Shown: positions 1 through 8,617, counted from the first letter of the stretch. The stretch is 35,496 nt of DNA from Lachnospiraceae bacterium (GCA_900757195.1 CAAEMZ010000036.1:1-35496); one strand, 5' to 3'. Notes: a model not told the origin generated them from the letters alone. Translations and numbers: made by a program.

Positions 1-464
1 ACGATGATCCAGCCCTCCGGCACCTTATGATTTCCGAAGGTCTTTCCCTGAAGAAACTGGAGCATGGTCGGCGCCAGCGTTTCCGAAACGCAGTTAATTT
101 CATCGATAAAAAGGATGCCCTCTTTAAGTCCGGTCTGTTCCATCTGGTTATACACCGAACCGATGATCTCGCTCATCGTATACTCGGTCACCGGGTAATG
201 AACGCCGCCGAAATCTTTATGTTCAATAATCGGCAGACCGATGGCGCTCTGTCTGGTATGATGGGTAATCGTATAGGCTACCAGACCGATGCCGCACTCT
301 CTGGCGACCTGTTCCATAATGGCAGTCTTTCCGATTCCCGGAGGTCCGATCAAAAGAATCGGCCGCTGGTGGGTCACACCGATCTCATAGTTTCCAAAAT
401 CGTCTTTGGCCGTATAGGCTCTGACAGTATGCACAATTTCTTCTTTGGCTTCTTTAATGTTCAT
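1..464 (-). CDS. MoxR-type AAA+ ATPase (N-terminal part, runs off window)
   Basis: This is the first 154 codons of an AAA+ ATPase; the 3' end lies beyond base 1. The start ATG at 464-462 has GGAG upstream. Visible motifs are Walker A GPPGIGKT (about residues 40-47) and Walker B ILFIDE (about 117-122), followed by a sensor-like segment. MoxR ATPases are chaperone-like remodellers that usually work with a von Willebrand A (VWA) partner on the same operon. Here the VWA gene ends one base upstream, so the two are almost surely co-translated. The substrate is unknown. The family call is secure from the motifs and the VWA neighbour; the role is inference. Confidence 0.88.
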   Translation of the reverse strand, partial: MNIKEAKEEIVHTVRAYTAKDDFGNYEIGVTHQRPILLIGPPGIGKTAIMEQVARECGIGLVAYTITHHTRQSAIGLPIIEHKDFGGVHYPVTEYTMSEIIGSVYNQMEQTGLKEGILFIDEINCVSETLAPTMLQFLQGKTFGNHKVPEGWII

Positions 465-465
465 C

Positions 466-1788
466 TCATTCACTCCATGTTAAGATATCCTCCGGTTCAA
501 GAATCACTTTCATCGCCCATGGCGGAACCTTGATATCCGTATAGTCTTCTTTCACAAAAATAAAGGCTGTTTCAAATCCCGGCCGCTTCGCCGGAAATTC
601 ACCATAACCGTCGGTAAAATAAAGAACTCCTTTCAGATTCCGAAATTCTTCCTCCCGAACGAGCTTTTCCACGTAAGCCAGCCCGGCTTTAAAATTCGTA
701 CCGCCCCGGCCCCGGACAACAAAATGTTTCATACACTCGGTCAGTTCTTCCTCCGAAGTAATCTTCATGTCCATCTGGACCTTCGCATCACACTGGATGA
801 TGTGCAGATTCATAGTTTTAAAAAAGCTGTCCATGCTGTGAAGGATCTGAAAGGTCTCGTGGAGAAAACGCCGTAAAACGCCATCCCCACAGGATTCCGA
901 TGTATCGACAATAATCGCCAGTTCCTGAATCTTTTCCGATTCTTTGTATTCCAGCGGTTCCACAAGGGGAACATTCCCATAGGTATTCAGCCCGTAGGTA
1001 TAAAATATATAATCAAAGCTGTCCATATCCAGCTTAATTTCCTCATTTACTACCGTAAACTTTCGAAGAAAATCACGGTAATCATAGGTTTCGTGCAGGC
1101 TGATCTCCATCTGCAGAAGCAGATCCCCCGCCTGCTGCCCCATGCTTTTTGAAAACGTATTAAGATTTGTTTTCATCTTCTGGCTGATATCCTGCCATTT
1201 ATCATCCCGCTGCTGCTGCCGCTGTCTTTTATCCGGCGCATCCTCTTCCTCCTGTCCCTGCCAGAACTTATGGTCGTCCAGGCAGAAAATCTGCTCCGCC
1301 TTCCGGATTTCCAGCGGTGATAAAATATGGTTTTTAAACCATCGGTAAATTGACTGGGCATTTAAAACCTTCATATCTTTACTGAGACGATAATACCAGG
1401 CCTCCCGCTCGTCACTGACCACCCGTTTCACGCAGACCGCATCAAAACGGTCAATCAGAGATTCCACCGCGATATCACAGGCCAGATTCCACAGGGCTTC
1501 ATCCCGCTCCATTTTTCCCGACATATGGCGGAAAATATTGTGCATCAGCATGTGGACGTAAACCCGGTTGATATCCTGAGGCCATTCTTTATAAGCCGCA
1601 GCGAGCCAGGACGGATTAAATAAAATCTTAAAGCCGTCCGTACCAATGGTTTTTGTCGTCAGATTCAGTTCATAGTCCAATGCGCTCAATGCCATATCAA
1701 AATAGCGCATGGACATATAAATCTCATTCCGTGAAGCCGCCAGAATCTGCAGGCCGACACGGTTAATTCTTTCTTTTATATCATTCAT
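466..1788 (-). CDS. DUF2201/VWA-like protein, partner of the MoxR ATPase
   Basis: This 440-residue protein has two parts. The N-terminal part (about 1-130) resembles the DUF2201 putative metallopeptidase domain: H79-x3-H83 and H88, then a WNLACD segment near 100-105. The position after the first His is Met, where zinc peptidases of this type usually have the catalytic Glu, so it may be inactive. A charged Glu/Gln/Arg linker (about 178-200) follows. The C-terminal part is a VWA-like domain with a MIDAS DTSES (295-299), GGTNF (362-366) and TDG (392-394), predicted to bind a divalent metal. No signal peptide or membrane segment is seen, so it is probably cytosolic. It lies 11 bp after the leucine-rich repeat gene and one base before the MoxR gene. 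Such pairs are widespread but their cellular job is mostly unknown. Confidence 0.85.
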   Translation of the reverse strand: MNDIKERINRVGLQILAASRNEIYMSMRYFDMALSALDYELNLTTKTIGTDGFKILFNPSWLAAAYKEWPQDINRVYVHMLMHNIFRHMSGKMERDEALWNLACDIAVESLIDRFDAVCVKRVVSDEREAWYYRLSKDMKVLNAQSIYRWFKNHILSPLEIRKAEQIFCLDDHKFWQGQEEEDAPDKRQRQQQRDDKWQDISQKMKTNLNTFSKSMGQQAGDLLLQMEISLHETYDYRDFLRKFTVVNEEIKLDMDSFDYIFYTYGLNTYGNVPLVEPLEYKESEKIQELAIIVDTSESCGDGVLRRFLHETFQILHSMDSFFKTMNLHIIQCDAKVQMDMKITSEEELTECMKHFVVRGRGGTNFKAGLAYVEKLVREEEFRNLKGVLYFTDGYGEFPAKRPGFETAFIFVKEDYTDIKVPPWAMKVILEPEDILTWSE

Positions 1789-1799
1789 TGAAAGTCATC

Positions 1800-2744
1800 C
1801 TATAACTCAAAAGTTTTCATCATTGACGGATAATGGGCATTTTTATACTGCATGAGCACACTGACAAACTCCGGCACATTTTTCTGCCGTCCGTACTCAA
1901 TCCCCGCTTCGATAACATCCTTTGGCAGAGCCGCCCCCGCCTCCAGCATGGAAAACTGCGACCAGCGTTTTGTTTCAATCATGTAAAACAAAAGCTGAGG
2001 TCCCATGGTTTTCAGATGTCCGATATAGTTTTTCCGGGCTTTTTCCGTCAGCTCATAGGGACATTCCAGCCGTTTTAACGCCAGATCCATCACCGTTTCC
2101 GGTTCGTCCCGATGGATGGTCAGATCAAAAATCTCATCATATTTCATATAATCGATGCCCGAACTGCTGATACAGTTCCGGTAAAGGCTTCCGGAACCAT
2201 AGGTTTTATGATTGAACTGACGGGCTTCCTCATTCGCGGTTTCTTCATAAAAGAAATCCGTAAACACCAGCTTTGACACATTCCCGTCACTGTAATGAAA
2301 GGTCACCGTCTGTTCAAAATTCGTATCGCTCAGAATCGTATTGATCTGGCTTTCCATCCCCTGGACTGTATGAATATGTATATCCTTCAAATCTGTATCA
2401 TTTTTAAAGGCGCCATAGCCCATATGGGTCAGTGTTGACGGAAGCACCACCCGCCCGAGACGGATGCAGTTATAAAAACAGTAATCCCCAACACTTTTCG
2501 TTCCCTCCGGAAAGTCCGCCTGCTCCAGAAAACGACATTCCGCAAAAGCGTGGCCCTCTATTTTTTTCAGATGCTTTGGAAGCCGGACCCGATGCAGGTT
2601 ATGATTTCCGTAAAAAGCCTCTTCCCCGATTACCGTCACCGGATGGCCTTCCCATACATCCGGAATCACTGCCACGCCGTCTTCACCGGAAGCCGACACA
2701 AGACGGGCATCCCCTTCGGCTGTTAATTGAAATTTAAAGTTCAT
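1800..2744 (-). CDS. BspA-type leucine-rich repeat protein, cytosolic
   Basis: This 314-residue protein carries about four BspA/LRR_5-type repeats of roughly 23 residues between residues 28 and 125 (for example GEEAFYGNHNL, EGHAFAECRFL, GDYCFYNCIRL, GYGAFKNDTDL). The C-terminal half is mostly helical with an ankyrin-like look (about 215-310) and is not assigned. BspA repeats are usual on secreted proteins, but there is no signal peptide here, so it probably acts inside the cell as a protein-binding subunit. Its start overlaps the end of tcdA by 11 bp, and the VWA gene follows after 11 bp. By position it may be the recognition subunit of the MoxR/VWA complex; that is inference. Confidence 0.8.
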   Translation of the reverse strand: MNFKFQLTAEGDARLVSASGEDGVAVIPDVWEGHPVTVIGEEAFYGNHNLHRVRLPKHLKKIEGHAFAECRFLEQADFPEGTKSVGDYCFYNCIRLGRVVLPSTLTHMGYGAFKNDTDLKDIHIHTVQGMESQINTILSDTNFEQTVTFHYSDGNVSKLVFTDFFYEETANEEARQFNHKTYGSGSLYRNCISSSGIDYMKYDEIFDLTIHRDEPETVMDLALKRLECPYELTEKARKNYIGHLKTMGPQLLFYMIETKRWSQFSMLEAGAALPKDVIEAGIEYGRQKNVPEFVSVLMQYKNAHYPSMMKTFEL

Positions 2745-3450
2745 TTTCTGTCTCCTCCGAAGAAGTCCGGACCGGTGCGAGCAGATCCCGTACCAGAGCC
2801 GAAGCCATCAAAAGCCCCGCGCTCCCAGGTACAAAGGACATGCTTCCCGGCGTCCGCAGCTTTACAACCGGTTCCTCTGTGGAATAAACCACTTTTAAAT
2901 GTCTGACCCCGCGCTGTTTTAATTCTCTGCGCATCACCTTTGCCAGCGGGCAGACACTGGTTTTATAAATATCCGCCACCTGAAGCTTTGACGGATCCAG
3001 TTTATTTCCCGTTCCCATGGAACTTATCACCGGAACCCCGGCTTCCCGGCACTTCATAATAATCTCTATTTTAGCAGTGACCGTATCCACGGCATCCACC
3101 ACATAATCATAGGTTTCAAAAGGAAATGTATGGCTGTTCTCAGGCAGGAAAAACACTTCCCGCGTATGAATCCTGAGTTCCGGATTAATTTCTTCCATCC
3201 GCTCTTTCATCACCCGGGTCTTCATCCGGCCCACCGTAGATTCCAGGGCAATGATCTGCCGGTTCAGATTCGACATACTGACCACATCCCGGTCTACCAA
3301 CGTCAGTTCACCGATACCGCACCGGGCCAGAGCCTCTGCCACATAACCGCCAACGCCGCCGATACCGAATATGGCCACATGACACTCCGACAGACGCTTT
3401 AAACCATCTTCACCGATCAAAAGCCCTGTCCGCTGAAATCTTTCTTCCAT
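2734..3450 (-). CDS. tcdA: tRNA threonylcarbamoyladenosine dehydratase (TcdA/CsdL family, E1-like)
   Basis: This 238-residue ThiF/MoeB/E1-like protein has the nucleotide-binding GIGGVG at 29-34, VDRD near 52-55, NLNRQ near 61-65, DAVDT, SMGTGNK, CPLAK and SMSFVPGSAG. These match TcdA (YgdL), which uses ATP to cyclise t6A37 of ANN-decoding tRNAs to ct6A. The length is close to the family norm. It is the first gene of the run leading to LRR, VWA and MoxR, and overlaps the LRR gene by 11 bp. A TATGAT at 3488-3483 on the minus strand could be its -10, but no good -35 goes with it. An E1-like role within the downstream module cannot be excluded; the tRNA role is the safer call. Confidence 0.88.
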   Translation of the reverse strand: MEERFQRTGLLIGEDGLKRLSECHVAIFGIGGVGGYVAEALARCGIGELTLVDRDVVSMSNLNRQIIALESTVGRMKTRVMKERMEEINPELRIHTREVFFLPENSHTFPFETYDYVVDAVDTVTAKIEIIMKCREAGVPVISSMGTGNKLDPSKLQVADIYKTSVCPLAKVMRRELKQRGVRHLKVVYSTEEPVVKLRTPGSMSFVPGSAGLLMASALVRDLLAPVRTSSEETENEL

Positions 3451-3536
3451 CCTTCATCCTCCATTTCTTTGACATCGTTCCTATCATAACACATCTGCTG
3501 TCAAAAATAAAGTTTCAGACGATGGTTATCAGGGGA

Positions 3537-4616
3537 TTATATCCCCACCGGATGCTTCGCAAAAAAATGTTTTGAAAAAATAAATCCGACGGCCATCAGC
3601 CCCGCCCCGACAGACACGGACCAGACGGCAAAAATCAGCCCGTTTTTCACCGGCTCCGCCGACATAATGGAAATAAACTGAACATAGTAGACGGGCATCA
3701 GAAGGACGACCCGGTACAGGGGATTTGTTTCGGTCACAGGAAGGAGTATGGGCAGTATAAATGCAGCCGAAGAAGCCGCCAGCGCTGTTACCTGATTTTT
3801 ACAGACAGACGATAAAAATAACGTGATTCCCGTGACGCCGGCGCCGCAGGCAAACATCAGAAGTACCTGATAAACCATCAGCTCCCCGCAGGTTAAATTA
3901 AAAGGAATGTAATTTTCAACAAAATCCACAGGCGCAAACAAAATACTGCACGACAGTCCTTCCCCACCGTAAAGTATCCATCCAAGCAGAAGATTGACCG
4001 CCGAAAAGACAGCCGTCAAAAAGAATGCGGCGGCCAGAGCAGCCATTCCCTTTGCCGTACTGCATTTTGTTTTTCCGTACCTGGACGTCAGGAGAATATT
4101 ATCCGCGCCGCTGTATTCCCCCGAAAAAACCGGCGCCCCCATTAAAATAATTACAAAGGCAAGTATCATGAAAATACGAATCATATTCCGGCTGATATGA
4201 AGCCACCCATTCACATATCCGATTTTAACCGCTTCATTTCCAAAAACGTCCGAAACACTTCGTCCGTTCCAGTTTCCATCCACATCCGAAAACCGGGCAA
4301 AAACCGAAGACTGAAAGGCGTTCTGATACAAATAAGCCGCATTCAGTCCGCCGGTATCCACTTTTGGACGAAATTCTTCCAGCATCTGTCCTACTTTTTC
4401 ATCGGTTAAAAGGCCCTGATATCTTTCGGATATTTCCCGATCGATCTCTACGGCCGCTCCGCCGCTCCCCTCCCGGCTTTTGCCGTCAAAGGCATACATC
4501 GAAGAATAATCCAAAAAAACAAACAGGATATTGAGAATCAGCAATCCCAAAACGGCCATCCGGACAATGCGTTTCATGAATATTTTCTTAAGTTCAAACC
4601 GCATCAACTGTTTCAT
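3537..4616 (-). CDS. ABC-2 type transporter permease
   Basis: This 359-residue membrane protein has one N-terminal transmembrane helix (about 15-36), an extracytoplasmic loop of roughly 100 residues, and five or so further helices, as in ABC-2 permeases. The start ATG overlaps the stop of the ATPase gene (ATGA), so the two are translationally coupled. With the two-component genes upstream it looks like a signal-controlled exporter, of the kind used for peptide or antibiotic resistance. The substrate cannot be read from sequence. No clear terminator is seen in the 86 bp before tcdA, so read-through into that operon is possible. Confidence 0.85.
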   Translation of the reverse strand: MKQLMRFELKKIFMKRIVRMAVLGLLILNILFVFLDYSSMYAFDGKSREGSGGAAVEIDREISERYQGLLTDEKVGQMLEEFRPKVDTGGLNAAYLYQNAFQSSVFARFSDVDGNWNGRSVSDVFGNEAVKIGYVNGWLHISRNMIRIFMILAFVIILMGAPVFSGEYSGADNILLTSRYGKTKCSTAKGMAALAAAFFLTAVFSAVNLLLGWILYGGEGLSCSILFAPVDFVENYIPFNLTCGELMVYQVLLMFACGAGVTGITLFLSSVCKNQVTALAASSAAFILPILLPVTETNPLYRVVLLMPVYYVQFISIMSAEPVKNGLIFAVWSVSVGAGLMAVGFIFSKHFFAKHPVGI

Positions 4617-5311
4617 TCCTCATTCCTCCTAAAATAATCAAAATAGAAATCTTCCAGATTCTCCCGGTTTTCCCCGGCGTAAATCACCCGTCCGGCTTTC
4701 ATCATGATAATCCGGTCCGCCGTTTTCTCAACATCGGACACAATGTGTGTCGATATCAGAATGATCCGTCCCTTTGAAAAATTCTGAATCAGATGACCAA
4801 AACGCCGCCGTTCTCCGGGATCAAGCCCTGCCGATGGTTCATCCAGTATAAGAATCTCCGGTTCATTTAACATGGCCTGAGCAATTCCCAGACGGCGTTT
4901 CATGCCGCCGGAAAGGTTTTTAATTTTATGCGCTTTTTCAGACATCAATCCGGTCACTTTCAGCATTTCTCCGGACTTTTCTTCGGCTTTTGCCCGGCTC
5001 AGTCCTTTCAGCGCCGCCACATAAAGCAGGAAATCCCAGACCTTAAATTCCGGATAATACCCGAAATTCTGGGGCAGATATCCGAGCATTTTCCGGTAAT
5101 CCGCTCCGAGCGCCTCAATCGTCCTTCCATTTAAAGTGATTTTCCCATGGGTTGGCTGCTGAATACCGCACAGCAAACCCATGAGTGTCGTCTTTCCCGC
5201 GCCGTTTTCCCCAAGCAGACCGTAAATGCCTTCCGATAAAGTGAGACTGACATTCCGCACCGCCGCTTTCTTTCCGTAACATTTCACCAGATTTTCTGTT
5301 TTCAATTCCAT
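4613..5311 (-). CDS. ABC transporter ATP-binding protein
   Basis: This 232-residue ATPase has Walker A GENGAGKTT (34-42), a Q-loop region near LPQNFGYYPEF (79-89), signature LSGGM (133-137) and Walker B ILILDEPSAGLD (about 153-164), with a switch His in STHIVSD. It is the single-domain type that pairs with ABC-2 permeases. It overlaps its permease by 4 bp and lies 77 bp after the sensor kinase gene. That gap holds a hairpin and an extended -10, so it may be transcribed apart from the kinase. It most resembles ATPases of drug, peptide or lantibiotic exporters; the substrate is unknown. Confidence 0.9.
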   Translation of the reverse strand: MELKTENLVKCYGKKAAVRNVSLTLSEGIYGLLGENGAGKTTLMGLLCGIQQPTHGKITLNGRTIEALGADYRKMLGYLPQNFGYYPEFKVWDFLLYVAALKGLSRAKAEEKSGEMLKVTGLMSEKAHKIKNLSGGMKRRLGIAQAMLNEPEILILDEPSAGLDPGERRRFGHLIQNFSKGRIILISTHIVSDVEKTADRIIMMKAGRVIYAGENRENLEDFYFDYFRRNEE

Positions 5312-5334
5312 AAAAATACTCCTCTCTGATATAG

Positions 5335-5367
5335 AAAAAATACTCCCTGTGGTTTACACAGAGAGTA
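5335..5367 (-). terminator. Hairpin plus T-run between kinase and ABC genes
   Basis: Arms 5341-5351 and 5357-5367 pair over 11 positions with one mismatch around a 5-nt loop. On the minus strand the stem runs straight into TTTTTT (5340-5335). It fits an intrinsic terminator or attenuator after the kinase gene. Its upstream arm also overlaps a -10 box, so it could instead be an operator. Confidence 0.6.
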
Positions 5368-5372
5368 TAACA
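5364..5372 (-). promoter_or_regulatory. Extended -10 for the ABC exporter genes
   Basis: The minus strand reads TGTTATACT, a TGn extended -10. No convincing -35 is seen 16-18 bp upstream, in the tail of the kinase gene. It overlaps the 11-bp hairpin arm at 5357-5367, which suggests regulation of the exporter. Confidence 0.45.
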
Positions 5373-5388
5373 GCGGCTTTTCTATTTT

Positions 5389-6570
5389 TTATCTACAGTC
5401 CGGAACTTTGAAAAAAGCTTCGATACAGGCACCATTTTTCGTATTTTTTATTTTCAGATATCCGCCGTGATGTTCACAGAGTATCCGGGAAATATAAAGG
5501 CCGAGACCAAAATGCCCGGAGCCCTTTTCTTCCTCCGTAAAATAAGGATTTAAAGCCTTACGCATACCTGCTCCGCTGAATCCCGGGCCATCGTCCCCCA
5601 CACATACCAAAAGTCCCTGATCCTTTTCCTCAAAAAGCACGGTCAGGCAGGATGCGGCATAACGAAGGCTATTCGATACCAGATTATCAAATACCTGGGG
5701 CACAAAGCCTCTGTCAATCACCAGTTTTTCGGAAAACGTTCTGTTTTCCGCAGTCAGACGTCTGTTTTTCTGTCCGCACAATATATCCGCACTTTTCGTC
5801 AAAGATGTCAAAAATTCATCCAGGGCTGCCTTTTCATATTCCGGCTGTGTATCCTCCAGCCGCCGCATCCGGCTCATACCGTCGATGTAAGCTTCCATTC
5901 GGGAGATATGTTTTCCCATGGTTGCCGCCGTATCCCTTATCCGGGCATCCGCCCCTGACTGCAGCATTTCGTTATAGCCCTTAAGCACGGTAAGCGGCGT
6001 CCGCAATTCATGGGCAAAGGCTGCATTCAACTGCTTTCGTTCGTCCACCTGACGCCACATTTCCGAAAAATTTCCTGCGAGCGTAACACGCATCGTTTCA
6101 AAAGAGGCGCAGAGCTGTCCCAATTCATCTTCCGCCGGATATTCCACCGAAAAATTCAGATCGTTTTCTGAAATTTTAGCGGATGCCGCCTCAAGAATTT
6201 CCAGCGGCCGCTTTAACTTATTCCGATAAAACATCAGCGCTGCTCCGATAATGCACAACGCCGCATAGACGGGTACCGCCGCCATCGGTATCAATTCCAG
6301 GACAGAAACAAGCCGGGCATCGCTTTCTGACATGGGTTCTGTCATTTTGCCGATATATGTCCCTTCCCCCAGACGCTCCCCATCCTCACTGGTCAGATAA
6401 TATTTTTCACCGATGACCGGATAATCGCTTCGAATTTTTTCCGCTTCTGCATTGCACAAAACCCCCGTTAAAGCGCTGAAACCGAAAGCAATTCCGGCAA
6501 ATATAAGCACATAGAGCATCATACTCCGGCGCAGTGATAAATTCCGGCTCCAAAATCTTATTTTTTCCAT
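5389..6570 (-). CDS. Sensor histidine kinase
   Basis: This 393-residue kinase has TM1 (about 19-38), an extracytoplasmic loop of about 55 residues, TM2 (about 93-115), HAMP (about 116-168), HisKA with FAHELRTPLT (phospho-accepting H187), and HATPase_c with N-box DNLVSNSLRY (295-304), GDDGPG (325-330) and GLGLYI (355-360). It should sense an outside signal and phosphorylate the response regulator encoded just upstream, whose end overlaps this start by 13 bp. The downstream ABC exporter is the likely target operon. The ligand is unknown. Confidence 0.93.
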   Translation of the reverse strand: MEKIRFWSRNLSLRRSMMLYVLIFAGIAFGFSALTGVLCNAEAEKIRSDYPVIGEKYYLTSEDGERLGEGTYIGKMTEPMSESDARLVSVLELIPMAAVPVYAALCIIGAALMFYRNKLKRPLEILEAASAKISENDLNFSVEYPAEDELGQLCASFETMRVTLAGNFSEMWRQVDERKQLNAAFAHELRTPLTVLKGYNEMLQSGADARIRDTAATMGKHISRMEAYIDGMSRMRRLEDTQPEYEKAALDEFLTSLTKSADILCGQKNRRLTAENRTFSEKLVIDRGFVPQVFDNLVSNSLRYAASCLTVLFEEKDQGLLVCVGDDGPGFSGAGMRKALNPYFTEEEKGSGHFGLGLYISRILCEHHGGYLKIKNTKNGACIEAFFKVPDCR

Positions 6571-7232
6571 TTATAGCCGCACCCCCAGACGGTTTCAATA
6601 TATACACGGTCGGTATATACACCGATTTTATTTCGTATTCTCCGGATATGTTCAGCGACCACACTGCTGTCACCTTCACTGTCGTATCCCCATATTTTTT
6701 CATAGATTCTTTCTTTGCTGAATACCTGACCCGGATTCTGCGACAACAGTTCAAGAATGTCAAACTCTTTCTTTGCGAGTTCAATTTCTTTTCTCTGATA
6801 AAATAAACACCGTTCTGAAAAATCGACCGTGAGATCTCCTGAGAACTTTACCTGCACTTCAAAATGCTTCCTTGCCTCCCGGCGCAGATGGGCTTCCACC
6901 CGTGCTTCCAGCTCCGCCATTGAAAAAGGCTTGACCACATAATCATCCCCGCCTGCGGAAAAACCTCTGACTTTGTCCCCATCCTCAATCCGCGCTGTCA
7001 GAAAAAGAATCGGACAGGATACATATTTCCGAATACGCCGGCACACTTCCAGCCCGTCCATTTCCGGCATATTAATATCCAGCAAAATCATATCCGGCTG
7101 CCGTTCCGCCTGTTTCAGCGCCCCTATGCCATCGAAAGCCGTTAAAACCTCATATCCCTTCCCTGTAAAAAAACGTTCCAGCATCTTTACAATATCTGTC
7201 TCATCATCCACAATCAAAATTTTATATTTCAT
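6558..7232 (-). CDS. OmpR/PhoB-family response regulator
   Basis: This 224-residue regulator has a receiver domain (acidic D10, phospho-acceptor D52 in LLDINMPEMDG, conserved Lys in VVKPFS near 102) and a C-terminal winged-helix DNA-binding domain ending VWGCGYKWKK. I chose the ATG at 7232 because GGGAGGGG lies just upstream; a longer reading from 7286 adds 18 residues with no family match. The gene overlaps the kinase gene by 13 bp, giving a standard regulator-kinase pair. It probably controls the exporter at 3537-5311. Confidence 0.93.
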   Translation of the reverse strand: MKYKILIVDDETDIVKMLERFFTGKGYEVLTAFDGIGALKQAERQPDMILLDINMPEMDGLEVCRRIRKYVSCPILFLTARIEDGDKVRGFSAGGDDYVVKPFSMAELEARVEAHLRREARKHFEVQVKFSGDLTVDFSERCLFYQRKEIELAKKEFDILELLSQNPGQVFSKERIYEKIWGYDSEGDSSVVAEHIRRIRNKIGVYTDRVYIETVWGCGYKWKK

Positions 7233-7303
7233 TTCCACCCCTCCCTGAATCTTAAATATATCCGGTAAAATCCAACAATTTATCAACTTCTTGCTTATAT
7301 CTG

Positions 7304-7312
7304 ATTATAGCA
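7304..7312 (-). promoter_or_regulatory. Extended -10 for the two-component genes
   Basis: The minus strand reads TGCTATAAT, a perfect extended -10. There is no good -35. It would give a leader of about 65 nt before the ATG at 7232. Confidence 0.55.
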
Positions 7313-7343
7313 TATATTGTCGGATATCCCCGATACTTTATCA

Positions 7344-7372
7344 TTGCCGGCCGGCCCGTAATTTGATATGCT
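7344..7372 (+). promoter_or_regulatory. Weak candidate promoter for the Rpn-type gene
   Basis: TTGCCG (7344-7349), a 17-bp spacer and TGA-TATGCT (box 7367-7372) make a weak extended promoter. It overlaps a GCCGGCCGGC palindrome at 7346-7355. The leader would be about 125 nt. Confidence 0.3.
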
Positions 7373-7504
7373 ATGTGCATCTTCAATTTTTCTTTGCGAT
7401 TTCCGCATAGCTTTCCTTTTTTAATGAACCATTAACGCGCACAACCTGACGGAGCGCTCCCTTGCACAACTTTAACATACAGGATATAATGAAGGAGGTA
7501 CTAC

Positions 7505-8488
7505 ATGTCCAAACAAAACACACTTCAGAAAAATGAAACAAGTAAACTTCATGTGAACCTGAACCATAAGGATTCTCTGTTCCGAATGATTTTTAATGAC
7601 AAAAAAGATTTATTGGAACTTTATAATGCGATCAATGGCACAGCACACACACATATTGAGGATTTAACGCTGTTCACTCTGGAGGATGCTATCTACATCA
7701 GTTATAAAAATGATATTTCATTTTTATTCGATGAATCCCTCAGTCTCTATGAGCATCAGAGCACCCTGAATCCGAATATGCCGCTGCGCGGCTTCATTTA
7801 TTTTGCCAGAAACTACGAAGCCTATATTAAACTTCGGCATCTGGACATTCACAGCAGTGTTCTACAGAAGATACCACTGCCCCGATACATCGTTTTTTAT
7901 AACGGTACGACGGACACGCCGGAACGCCGGACCCTTTACTTATCGGATGCCTTTTCGGCACATCCCGGTCAGAAAGGCTGTCTTCAGTGCGAAGCTACAT
8001 TGCTGAATATCAATTATGGAAAAAATCAGGCCCTCATGAAACACTGCCGGAAACTTGGAGAATATGCTTTCTTCATACATTCGATCCGTTCCCACACGGC
8101 CCATGGAAAATCATTGGAAAATGCAGTTTCAGCCGCAGTCGATGAATGTATCCAAAAACATATTTTAGAAGATTTTCTGGTAAAGCACCGTGCGGAGGTT
8201 GAAAATATGGTACTTTCATCATTCGATCAGGAAAACCATGACAGAATTCTAAAGGAATATTATGAGCAAAAAGGGATTGAAAAAGGAAAAATTCTTACTG
8301 AAATTCAACTCATTCAACGTATGATTTCAAAAAATCTTCCGTTGGATACACTTTCTCAATTTTTTGAAGAAAGTGCACTGAATACTTCTCAAATTACCGA
8401 AGCTATACAACAACACCCGGAAATGGATGAATCCCAAATCTATGCGCTTCTCTACGAATCTCTGTCTGGCGAAGAAAAGGACATCTGA
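7505..8488 (+). CDS. Rpn/YhgA-family PD-(D/E)XK nuclease (recombination-promoting, transposase-like)
   Basis: This 327-residue protein starts KDSLFRMIFNDKKDLLELYNAI and has a nuclease-type core: D70 before ISFLFDE and E83-x-Q85 in LYEHQST. This is the pattern of the Rpn/YhgA family of PD-(D/E)XK proteins. Rpn proteins in E. coli are DNA nucleases that raise RecA-independent recombination. The C-terminal third (about 235-327) is a charged helical tail with EKGIEKGK. The ribosome site GAAGGAGG is 6 bases before the ATG. It stands alone between divergent and convergent neighbours. In Firmicutes such genes often come in many near copies; none other is in this window. Confidence 0.82.
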   Translation: MSKQNTLQKNETSKLHVNLNHKDSLFRMIFNDKKDLLELYNAINGTAHTHIEDLTLFTLEDAIYISYKNDISFLFDESLSLYEHQSTLNPNMPLRGFIYFARNYEAYIKLRHLDIHSSVLQKIPLPRYIVFYNGTTDTPERRTLYLSDAFSAHPGQKGCLQCEATLLNINYGKNQALMKHCRKLGEYAFFIHSIRSHTAHGKSLENAVSAAVDECIQKHILEDFLVKHRAEVENMVLSSFDQENHDRILKEYYEQKGIEKGKILTEIQLIQRMISKNLPLDTLSQFFEESALNTSQITEAIQQHPEMDESQIYALLYESLSGEEKDI

Positions 8489-8511
8489 AAATGAAAATAA
8501 CAAAAGACAAA

Positions 8512-8557
8512 AATAACCCCGGACGGAGCTTCTGATTTCTTCCGGTCTGGGGTTATT
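8512..8557. terminator. Strong hairpin between Rpn-type gene and purH
   Basis: Arms 8512-8524 and 8545-8557 pair over 13 bp, with one G-U. On the minus strand TTTGTCTTTTG follows; on the plus strand the flank is less T-rich. It may act both ways between convergent genes. Confidence 0.65.
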
Positions 8558-8617
8558 CGGCAATTTTCTCATCCCATTATTCCTTTTTCCTGATTTTTCT
8601 TTTTATAGTGTCTTATC

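Noticed and set aside
27..533. A 168-codon open frame on the plus strand opposite the MoxR gene
   Set aside because: The other strand encodes a clear AAA+ ATPase with Walker motifs; this frame has no family features or ribosome site.
6407..6784. A 125-codon minus-strand frame across the regulator-kinase junction
   Set aside because: It lies in another frame over two well-supported genes.
7462..7490. TTGCAC-17-TATAAT just before the Rpn-type gene
   Set aside because: The boxes look good, but transcription would begin inside the ribosome site (7491-7498), leaving a poorly translatable message. Kept only as a possible chance match.
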